Source: Myxococcales bacterium
GTDB lineage: Bacteria > Myxococcota_C > UBA6777
DNA: 7,281 bases
NCBI GenBank assembly: GCA_027005175.1
Contig: JALTMC010000914.1
Coordinates: forward strand, 1,668 to 8,948
Direction: 5' to 3'
Shown here one piece after another: positions 1 through 5,885 of this stretch. Numbering within the stretch: the stretch's first letter is position 1; the number at the start of each line of letters is the position of its first letter. The notes beneath the pieces were generated by a model that was not told the origin of the DNA, did not search any database, and saw only the letters and a list, made by a program, of their open reading frames with translations. Position numbers and translations under genes: made by a program.

Positions 1-2
1 AT

Positions 3-791
3 CAAAACCTGCGTCTTTATCCCTACTCTACCAACGATTGGTGGTATGTTGCTTTTAATCACAAGCGTGGTTCGATGTTTCGGGACATCCGTGTGCGACA
101 GGCTTTTGTCTACGCTCTCGATCGCGACAATTTACGCACTGCCCATTTGGGAGAGGGACAAACCATCAGTGGCCCCTTTTCTCCCAATGATCCACTTTAT
201 GATTTTTCTGTGAATGCTCGCAGTCAGGACTTCAGCAAAGCCAATGCTCTTCTCAATGCAGCGGGCTGGAAGAAAGGCGCGGGCGGTATTCGCAGCAAGG
301 GTGGTAAGCAAATGGTTGTGCGTCTGCTTGTACCCAAGTCCAAAGACTCCTACAAGGCTCTCTGCCTCGGTATGCAAAGCGCGTGGCGTAAGGTTGGTGT
401 GAAGGTTCGCTTGCTCTGGCTTCAGGACGCTGCATGGCGTCGCTCTGTGGTCACCAAGAAAAACTTCGATCTGGCTCTCCACATCTGGAACTTTGACGAT
501 CTTTCCACCATATATCCCTTGTTTCACTCCAAAGGGGTGAGCAACTATATCAGCTACAAAAACAAGAAAGTTGACAAACTATTGAAGTCGGCTTCAAAGA
601 CGACAGACCCCCTGATTTACAAGGCCATTCACAACAAGTTACACAAGCTTCTTCACAAAGAAGCTCCTTATATTTTTCTGTGGTCATTGACCAATTATTC
701 TGCCATTTCTGCTCGGATTCGGAATGTTCATATCCATCCTTTCAACTACTTTCACTATGCTTGGATGTGGAAGAAGAAGCGCGGAAAATAA
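3..791 (+). CDS. Peptide-type ABC transporter solute-binding protein, copy 1 (5' truncated by window edge)
   Basis: This is the C-terminal 262 residues of an extracytoplasmic binding protein of the SBP_bac_5 (DppA/OppA) family, which captures substrate and delivers it to the DppBC channel. The frame is open from base 3, upstream of the first ATG at 75, and the residues encoded before that ATG align with the second binding protein in this window. The gene therefore starts outside the window and 75 is not its start. Visible family features are the segment YALDRDNLR, the Pro/Asn-rich stretch SGPFSPNDPLY, an aligned 'LLNAAGW' motif, and a conserved C-terminal half (HIWNFDDLST, FLWSLTNYSA). It aligns without a gap to residues 265-523 of copy 2, with about 180 of 259 positions identical by hand count. 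The C-terminus is very basic (WKKKRGK). The substrate is unknown. The family call is firm, but the N-terminus and signal peptide cannot be seen. Confidence 0.93.
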   Translation, partial: QNLRLYPYSTNDWWYVAFNHKRGSMFRDIRVRQAFVYALDRDNLRTAHLGEGQTISGPFSPNDPLYDFSVNARSQDFSKANALLNAAGWKKGAGGIRSKGGKQMVVRLLVPKSKDSYKALCLGMQSAWRKVGVKVRLLWLQDAAWRRSVVTKKNFDLALHIWNFDDLSTIYPLFHSKGVSNYISYKNKKVDKLLKSASKTTDPLIYKAIHNKLHKLLHKEAPYIFLWSLTNYSAISARIRNVHIHPFNYFHYAWMWKKKRGK

Positions 792-855
792 GAATCGACT
801 GTTGCGTAGGTGTGAATCTTGAGGTGGAGATTGACGTGTTGTTAGTGAGTCTTGG
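792..855 (+). other. 64-base gap between copy 1 of the binding protein and dppB
   Basis: This is the longest non-coding gap here. It holds a short inverted repeat, AATCT (815-819) and AGATT (828-832), whose loop contains GAGGTGG. That purine-rich run looks like a ribosome site but lies about 27 bases before the dppB start. No convincing promoter or terminator is visible, so dppB is probably read from upstream. Confidence 0.35.
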
Positions 856-1872
856 ATGAACGCAGCGATTCGGATTGTTGGGAAGACGGTTCTTTTTTAT
901 AGCCTTGTTATTTTGGGCGCTACCTTTGTCATGTACACTTTGCTGTGGGCTGCGCCGGGTGATTTGCGGGATGTGTTATGCCCCAAAGGATGTAGCCAAG
1001 AGCGCAAGGCTGAGATTGCAAAAGAGTGGGGATTGAACCAACCCCTGCTTGTGCAATACGGTCGTTGGTTGTCCAAGGTCGCTCGCTTCAACTTTGGGAC
1101 GTCTGTCTCTTTCAGTCAGGGTGCTCCTATCTCTACCATCCTCAAACGTGCGAGTCTGCTCTCTTCGGGCCTGGTGTTTGGTGCAGCACTTCTCTCTGTT
1201 TTACTGTCCTTTTTCATGATATGGCGACCGATACGGTGGTGGACAAGGGGGCTGGCTCGACTTGGGCAAGTCCCACTGGCCATTTTTTCTTTTGTTCCAC
1301 TTTATATTCTCGCGTACTGGTTGGTTATGGCAAGCGGTCGGCTGCCCCTTTGGCTCACGGAATCGGGCTGGATCTCCAGCAGTGTTCGCAATCATTGGAT
1401 TGATATCGGTTTGCTTCCTTTTGGACAAGAGCTGGAGTGGACCGCCGAGCTGGGTTGGCTCTTTTTTGTGCCGTTCTTTTTGTCCATGCTTCTGCTCGCT
1501 ATCGGAAACAACAACTTAGTTGAACAAACTTCCGGGGTGCGGGCCGAATTTGACCAACTGAAACAGCAACATTTCATGCGTGCTGTTCGGGCTCGTGGTT
1601 CGTCTTGGATGGGTCATTTGATGTACAATATGCTTCTGCCCCTCACTCAATTTTTCACAACTCGTGCCATCTTGTTGTTGGGTACTGTTGTCATTATTGA
1701 ATCCATTATGGGCATCACAGGGATTGGCTGGTTATTGTGGGAGGCGACCAAACGAAGGGACACTCCACTTGTTTTGGCGATCGCTTTGTTTGCGACAGCC
1801 CTGTCTTGTCTGTTACAAATGTTGAATGAGATCGCGCTACAGTTGATCGACCCCCGTTTACGCAAAGAGTAA
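856..1872 (+). CDS. dppB: Peptide-type ABC transporter permease, DppB/OppB family
   Basis: This is an inner-membrane permease of 338 residues, close to the usual family length, and one of the two channel-forming subunits. About six hydrophobic segments are visible, near residues 11-32, 100-121, 137-158, 198-216, 270-288 and 303-325. The first ends in the family-typical PGD (34-36). The periplasmic stretch 'GLNQPLLVQYGRWL' (59-72) matches the DppB 'GLDxPLxxQY' motif. The cytoplasmic EAA loop, which docks onto an ATPase, lies near 238-262 with the key Gly at 248. The ending 'IDPRLR' is also typical. ATG 856 is the first possible start because an in-frame TGA lies at 832-834. Its ribosome site is weak (GTGAG, 845-849). 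The gene sits between the two binding-protein genes. A Cys pair (C42 and C46) in the first periplasmic loop is unusual. The dppB label is a family-level name, and the transported substrate is not established. Confidence 0.93.
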   Translation: MNAAIRIVGKTVLFYSLVILGATFVMYTLLWAAPGDLRDVLCPKGCSQERKAEIAKEWGLNQPLLVQYGRWLSKVARFNFGTSVSFSQGAPISTILKRASLLSSGLVFGAALLSVLLSFFMIWRPIRWWTRGLARLGQVPLAIFSFVPLYILAYWLVMASGRLPLWLTESGWISSSVRNHWIDIGLLPFGQELEWTAELGWLFFVPFFLSMLLLAIGNNNLVEQTSGVRAEFDQLKQQHFMRAVRARGSSWMGHLMYNMLLPLTQFFTTRAILLLGTVVIIESIMGITGIGWLLWEATKRRDTPLVLAIALFATALSCLLQMLNEIALQLIDPRLRKE

Positions 1873-1907
1873 AGGTGGGGTGGGTCTTTCACACGGCCGC
1901 AAGACGC

Positions 1908-1912
1908 GGAGG
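1908..1912 (+). promoter_or_regulatory. Ribosome binding site of the second binding-protein gene (unusual spacing)
   Basis: GGAGG is the strongest ribosome-site match before this gene. It lies 2 bases from ATG 1915, which is shorter than normal, and 8 bases from the in-frame TTG at 1921. The true start may therefore be TTG 1921, removing two residues. ATG is kept as the default. Confidence 0.55.
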
Positions 1913-1914
1913 TC

Positions 1915-3486
1915 ATGACGTTGCAAAAACAAACACAATCTTTCAGTGATAGGAACAGTTTTCGTGTGTGGGGAGTTCTTCTGTTTGCCTGTGTTCTTGT
2001 GATGGGGGCAACACCACTGAAATACACGGAAGATCGGGTCCCATCATCTTTGAATCCAGTCTTTGCTGACGATATGTATTCTGTTCGAATCGCCGAGCTA
2101 TTGTTTGAAGGCCTCATCGGGTGGGATAAAGAGCAAAAACCTTCAGGACAACTGGCTGTGAGTTGGAGCATCGCGAAGAATAAGCGTTCCATCACAATGA
2201 ATCTTCGTCGGAACGTTAAGTGGCATGATGGCAAGCCATTTACCTCAAAAGACGTGGCTTTTACGATCAAGGCGATGACCAGTCGGCGTTCACAAATTAG
2301 TGATCGCTACCTGGCCCAAATCATCAAGCGAGTACAGGTCCTCAGTACGCACCAGGTGAAAATCCACTTTCGGAAGTCTTTGAGTAAGCCTTTGAAGTGG
2401 TTGCACTTTAAGATTATCCCAAAGCACCGATTCACCAAAAAAGGGCGGACGCGTTTGCCGCGTCGTTCGAATTATTTTAATCGTCGTCCCTATGGCACAG
2501 GACCCTTTATGTTTCATCGTTGGATCGGTCGTAAGATTGTGATGAAGCGATTTCCGGGGCATTGGAATTTCAAAAAGATTCGCTTGAAAGGTGTGGCATT
2601 GCAGGTGAATCCCGACAAAAATATTCAGAGGGAGGTGCTTCGTTATGGCGGCTTTGACGCGATCATTCGTGTGCGACCCAAAGATATCCCTTTGTTTGAG
2701 CGCGATCGGAATGTGCGACTGTATCCTTATTCGACGAATGACTGGTGGTATGTGGCCTTCAATCACAAGCGCGGCAGTCTTTTAAGAGATCGCAGAGTTC
2801 GAGAGGCGCTGGCATATGCTCTTGATCGTGACAACCTTCGCTCTGCTCATTTGGGTGATGGTCAGGTGATCAGTGGGCCGTTCTCTCCCAATGACCCGTT
2901 GTATAACTTCTCGGTTGAAGCACGTGGGCAAGACTTGCAAAAGGCTGCAAAGCTTCTCAAAGCAGCAGGGTGGCGCAAAGGTTCTGGGCCTTATCGAAAA
3001 AAAGCTGGACGTGTGCTGAAGTTGCGGATGTTGGTGGCGCGAAGCCGCTCCTCCTACAAGTCTCTGTGTCTCGCGATGCAGGGAGAGTGGCGTCAAATTG
3101 GTGTCAAAGTCGAGTTAGTCTGGATGGGAGATGCGAAATGGAACAATCAGGTCTTTCGCAAAAAGAGATTTGATATGGCACTGCATATCTGGAACTTTGA
3201 TGACCTGTCTACGATCTTTCCCCTGTTTCATTCGAAGGGGATTCGAAATTATGTAAGCTATCGAAACAAGGAAGTGGATCGTTTGTTGAAGAATGCAACC
3301 CGTACCACAGATCCCCTTATTTACAAGGCGATCTATGGAAAAGTCCACAAGATTATGCATCGTGACTTGCCCTATCTCTTTTTGTGGTCTTTGACCAACT
3401 ATTCGGCTCTTTCTGCACGAGTGCGTCATGTGATCATTCATCCCTTTAACTACTTTCACTACGCCCCACGTTGGAGCAAGAAATGA
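1915..3486 (+). CDS. Peptide-type ABC transporter solute-binding protein, copy 2 (complete)
   Basis: This is a complete SBP_bac_5 family binding protein of 523 residues, expected in the periplasm. A Sec signal is visible: a charged start, a hydrophobic core at about 18-30, and a probable cleavage near G31/A32. C26 lies inside the hydrophobic core after L-F-A, a poor lipobox, so a free periplasmic protein is more likely than a lipoprotein. Family landmarks are 'ELLFEGLIGWD' near 61-71, 'WHDGKPFTSKDVAFTI' near 103-118, 'RPYGTGPF' and 'YALDRDNLR'. The protein is strikingly basic, with roughly 100 Lys/Arg against fewer than 40 Asp/Glu by hand count. The densest part is about residues 80-225, with only some three acidic residues. 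The start is not certain: a strong GGAGG (1908-1912) is only 2 bases from ATG 1915 but 8 bases from an in-frame TTG at 1921. The product differs by two residues. The substrate is unknown. Confidence 0.95.
   Translation: MTLQKQTQSFSDRNSFRVWGVLLFACVLVMGATPLKYTEDRVPSSLNPVFADDMYSVRIAELLFEGLIGWDKEQKPSGQLAVSWSIAKNKRSITMNLRRNVKWHDGKPFTSKDVAFTIKAMTSRRSQISDRYLAQIIKRVQVLSTHQVKIHFRKSLSKPLKWLHFKIIPKHRFTKKGRTRLPRRSNYFNRRPYGTGPFMFHRWIGRKIVMKRFPGHWNFKKIRLKGVALQVNPDKNIQREVLRYGGFDAIIRVRPKDIPLFERDRNVRLYPYSTNDWWYVAFNHKRGSLLRDRRVREALAYALDRDNLRSAHLGDGQVISGPFSPNDPLYNFSVEARGQDLQKAAKLLKAAGWRKGSGPYRKKAGRVLKLRMLVARSRSSYKSLCLAMQGEWRQIGVKVELVWMGDAKWNNQVFRKKRFDMALHIWNFDDLSTIFPLFHSKGIRNYVSYRNKEVDRLLKNATRTTDPLIYKAIYGKVHKIMHRDLPYLFLWSLTNYSALSARVRHVIIHPFNYFHYAPRWSKK
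2707..3486 (+). repeat. Paralogous segment matching 3-791 (diverged binding-protein duplication)
   Basis: This 3' half of the second binding-protein gene corresponds codon for codon to the partial first copy at 3-791, with no internal gap. The copies differ only in tail length (262 against 259 residues). About 180 of 259 residues are identical by hand count, but many shared residues use different codons. This is an old gene duplication and not a recent direct DNA repeat. The dppB gene lies between the copies. Confidence 0.9.
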
Positions 3487-3498
3487 GGCGGTTGAAGT

Positions 3499-4446
3499 AT
3501 GCACCGATTGTCATTCTGGCATAGAGAGAATCCCCGCCTATTCTGGGGCTCGGCTATCCTTCTTGTCTTGCTTACCGCTTGCTTGGTTGGTGCTTTTTAT
3601 CCCTATGATCCTGTTGTTGCACGTATCGATGCCAGCAAACATCGCAACCTGAGTCCTTGGTATTGGTACTGGATTCAAACTTGTTGGGGCTTTGTGACAG
3701 GGCATGGATGGGTGAATCCAACACTTCCGGTGTCCAAGTACTTCTGGCTTGGAACGGATGGCTCTGGGCAGTCCATCTTAATTCTTTTGGTGGAAGGGAC
3801 AGAGGCTTTCTTTTTGCCCGGTCTCTTGGCCACCTTTATCGCCTTGTTTGGGGGGGTCCTTCTGGGCTCTTTCTCAGGGTTTTATGGTGGCTGGATTGCT
3901 TATAGTGGGCGCTATATCGTGACTCTGATCAACTCATTTCCCAACCTGATCCTTGTCTTGCTTTGTACCGCTGTGTTTGGCCCCAATATGAATTTAATCG
4001 CTGTGGTTGTTGGGATTACGTTTGTGCCTCATGTGGCTGAAGAAATCCGACGAAAAGTAGCACAACTCAAAGCAGAAGAGTTTGTGATGGCTGCTCATGC
4101 ACATGGTCTGCGCGATCGACAAATCCTCTTTTATCACATCGTATGGCTGCACTGTGCTGCGCTGGTCTTGCGCCAACTTGTGTTCTTATGGGGCTATCTG
4201 ATCGTGTTGGAGACCAGCCTCAACTATTTGGGGCGCGGGGTGTTACAAGAAGGGACATCCTGGGGGAAAATGCTTTACGATTACCGCAGTGGAATGTTTC
4301 GCGGTGAATATTGGAGCCCTTTGGTTGTTACTGGCGTTGTGATGATTGCGATGGCTGGCTTCTATTTTCTGGCGGAAGGCTTACAACAACGGGCCCACTC
4401 TGCCGGGGTGGAAGCCCCTCCTGTGGCAGAAGGAGGTGAGACATGA
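3499..4446 (+). CDS. dppC: Peptide-type ABC transporter permease, DppC/OppC family
   Basis: This is the second channel-forming inner-membrane permease, 315 residues and of ordinary family length. The N-terminal segment (about 14-34) is followed by a periplasmic loop rich in Trp and Tyr (54-71) and by 'YFWLGTDGSGQS' (81-92). That corresponds to the DppC motif 'HxLGTDxxGRD', but here the usual Arg-Asp is Gln-Ser. Further hydrophobic segments lie near 104-126, 139-160, 164-178, 218-240 and 275-295. The EAA loop runs about 193-216 (EEFVMAAHAHGLRDRQI) with the conserved Gly at 203. 'NYLGRGV...SWGKML' (242-259) matches the family C-terminal motif. The gene begins 12 bases after the stop of the second binding protein, and a GAGG (3485-3488) overlapping that stop is a plausible ribosome site, suggesting coupled translation. 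Its end overlaps the next gene by ATGA. The dppC label is family-level only. Confidence 0.93.
   Translation: MHRLSFWHRENPRLFWGSAILLVLLTACLVGAFYPYDPVVARIDASKHRNLSPWYWYWIQTCWGFVTGHGWVNPTLPVSKYFWLGTDGSGQSILILLVEGTEAFFLPGLLATFIALFGGVLLGSFSGFYGGWIAYSGRYIVTLINSFPNLILVLLCTAVFGPNMNLIAVVVGITFVPHVAEEIRRKVAQLKAEEFVMAAHAHGLRDRQILFYHIVWLHCAALVLRQLVFLWGYLIVLETSLNYLGRGVLQEGTSWGKMLYDYRSGMFRGEYWSPLVVTGVVMIAMAGFYFLAEGLQQRAHSAGVEAPPVAEGGET
4400..4436 (+). promoter_or_regulatory. Possible competing RNA hairpins around the dppD ribosome site
   Basis: Two mutually exclusive folds can be drawn. In the first, CTGCC (4400-4404) pairs with GGCAG (4425-4429) and GGGG (4405-4408) with CCCC (4415-4418), with a 6-base bulge, leaving the ribosome site free. 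In the second, CCTCCT (4417-4422) pairs with AGGAGG (4431-4436) across an 8-base loop and hides it. The pairings are seen in the sequence. A regulatory role is inference, because the region also encodes the end of DppC. Confidence 0.3.
4431..4436 (+). promoter_or_regulatory. Strong ribosome binding site for the DppD-type ATPase gene
   Basis: AGGAGG lies inside the end of the dppC coding region, 6 bases before ATG 4443, a near-ideal match and spacing. It can pair exactly with CCTCCT at 4417-4422, so access to it may depend on ribosomes reaching the end of dppC. Confidence 0.75.
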
Positions 4447-5885
4447 GTGAGCGTGAAGCGGAGCACCTTGTGGAGCCTGGGAACATGCCTGACCCGATCT
4501 CGGATTCGACGGAATCATCCGATGATAGCCCTCTCTTTCGGATCGACGATCTGCGTGTCGGGTTTTGGAGTCGAGGGCGTTGGGTGCAAGCCGTGGATGG
4601 CGCATCCGTTGCTTTGGGACAGAAGGAAGGTCTGGCTCTGATTGGTGAGTCTGGCAGTGGAAAGACCTTAACGATGATGTCATCGTTGGCATTGATCCCA
4701 CCGAATCCCGGTGTGATCGGTGGCTCGATTCGGTATCATGATGGCGATGACTCGATCTCTTTGTTGGATGGTGTGGAAGACGCATACCACTGGAATGATG
4801 GTGTGTGTGCAGAGAATGTTCATACCGAGAAGTGGCGTCTTCACTATCGCCGTCGCGCCCAATACTTAGCGGGTCTCAAAATCGGTATTATCTTCCAGAA
4901 TCCCATCTCTTCACTCGACCCGCTTTATTCCGTGGGTGCGACCTTGATGGAGTCGATTCGGTTGCGCAACCCGGCTTTGACTCGCAAAGAGGCTTACGAA
5001 GAGGCCGTGGATTGGCTGGATCGAGTGCATATCTCCAACCCAACAGGTGTGATGCGCTCCTACCCGCACCAACTGAGTGGTGGGATGTGCCAACGTGTGA
5101 TGATCGCAGCGACCTTGTCGATGCGACCGCGCATTATTATCGCCGACGAACCCACGACCGGCCTTGATATGACAACCAAAGCCCAGATCCTCTATCTGTT
5201 GCATGAGGCACGCAGTAAGTACGGAAGCAGCTTGATCTTTGTGACGCATGAGATCGGTCTCGTGACCGGTCTTACAGAGCGAGTGGTGGTGATGCGGTCT
5301 GGTCATGTGGTCGATCGTTTTCCCACCTCTCATCTCTCAGGGGTCTCGCGGATAGGTGGGGAACTCAAAACAACGTTCTCCTTTGCAGAACACACCCAAG
5401 AGCTGCTCTCGGCCAGCCTTAAGCTGGAAGGCGATTCGCCTCTTGAAACTTCCTCTGTTGAGGAGATAAAGGAAGCTCCTACTGATGTTGTCCTTGTGAA
5501 TCCAGACGACACAGAGGGTGGGGTAACTCTGGATGAGCCAGAGGTCGCCAAATATGTATTTGCCGTTCAGGAAGAACATCAGATTGAGGCTTGGCAAAAC
5601 AAACAGGTGAAGCTTGTGCTGGGAACAGCAGGGGCGAGTGTTTTGTTCTCTGTTCTGACAGGTTGGCTGGGTTTCTTCTGGTTTCTGATTGTGCCGTTGC
5701 TTGGATTGTGGGGCTATACACTCTACCATGGTGGGTATGTCACTCAAACCATTCATAAACATCGTGTGGGCTCCGATCTCCTACCCAAGATGTCCTGGAC
5801 TCGGTGGTTGGGTTATACCCTCCCAGGAGTTTGGTTGTTGATATACCTTTGGAACAGCGGCACATTGAGGGGAATGTTCTCATGA
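4443..5885 (+). CDS. dppD: DppD-type ABC transporter ATPase with acidic, membrane-spanning C-terminal extension
   Basis: This is one of the two ATPases that power import. At 480 residues it is much longer than the usual 320-350. After an acidic, Ser-rich start (1-30) comes an ABC domain: Walker A GESGSGKT (68-75), Q-loop FQNP (151-154), signature LSGGMCQR (211-218), Walker B ending in D235 and E236, and H-loop H269. All catalytic motifs are intact. Between Walker A and the Q-loop there are about 30 more residues than usual (around 100-143). After a remnant resembling the oligo_HPY start (EHTQELL, 316-322), the normal Cys-rich end is missing. In its place are an acidic linker (about 329-382, some 16 Asp/Glu against two Lys) and hydrophobic segments at about 391-408, 411-427 and 456-471. 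The middle pair resembles a 2TM-type hairpin, which is tentative. A strong AGGAGG (4431-4436) lies 6 bases before the ATG. The gene overlaps dppC and dppF by ATGA on each side. Confidence 0.92.
   Translation: MSEREAEHLVEPGNMPDPISDSTESSDDSPLFRIDDLRVGFWSRGRWVQAVDGASVALGQKEGLALIGESGSGKTLTMMSSLALIPPNPGVIGGSIRYHDGDDSISLLDGVEDAYHWNDGVCAENVHTEKWRLHYRRRAQYLAGLKIGIIFQNPISSLDPLYSVGATLMESIRLRNPALTRKEAYEEAVDWLDRVHISNPTGVMRSYPHQLSGGMCQRVMIAATLSMRPRIIIADEPTTGLDMTTKAQILYLLHEARSKYGSSLIFVTHEIGLVTGLTERVVVMRSGHVVDRFPTSHLSGVSRIGGELKTTFSFAEHTQELLSASLKLEGDSPLETSSVEEIKEAPTDVVLVNPDDTEGGVTLDEPEVAKYVFAVQEEHQIEAWQNKQVKLVLGTAGASVLFSVLTGWLGFFWFLIVPLLGLWGYTLYHGGYVTQTIHKHRVGSDLLPKMSWTRWLGYTLPGVWLLIYLWNSGTLRGMFS
5867..5872 (+). 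promoter_or_regulatory. Ribosome binding site for the DppF-type ATPase gene
   Basis: GAGGGG lies within the last codons of dppD, 9 bases before ATG 5882. It supports that start over the in-frame ATG at 5804, where I see no comparable site, and fits coupled translation through the ATGA overlap. Confidence 0.65.

Noticed and set aside
75-77. ATG at 75 as the start of the first binding-protein gene
   Set aside because: The frame is open to base 3, and the upstream residues align with the second binding protein, so the gene begins outside the window.
821-829. GAGGTGGAG as the dppB ribosome site
   Set aside because: It lies about 27 bases before ATG 856, and an in-frame TGA at 832-834 rules out an earlier start.
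831-853. Promoter starting with TTGACG before dppB
   Set aside because: The -35-like element has no reasonable -10 at 16-18 bases, and the gap is short within a tightly packed operon.
1912-1919. Palindrome GTCATGAC at the start of the second binding-protein gene as an operator
   Set aside because: Eight bases spanning a start codon are too short, and there is no second site or longer symmetry.
1981-1995. Lipobox (LFAC) in the second binding protein, making it a lipoprotein
   Set aside because: Phe at the -2 position is unusual and the Cys sits inside the hydrophobic core, followed by more hydrophobic residues. An ordinary signal peptidase I site further on fits better.
1647-2270. Antisense open frame (207 codons) across the dppB end and the start of the second binding protein
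   Set aside because: It spans two well-supported genes on the other strand, and its product shows no domain or credible start context.
5818-5872. CCCTC (5818-5822) pairing with the dppF ribosome site
   Set aside because: Only five pairs across a 44-base loop, which is easily chance and much weaker than the dppD case.
5804-5881. Longer dppF starting at ATG 5804
   Set aside because: The extra 26 residues overlap the dppD tail and look unlike any ATPase N-terminus. ATG 5882 has the ATGA junction and a GAGGGG ribosome site.
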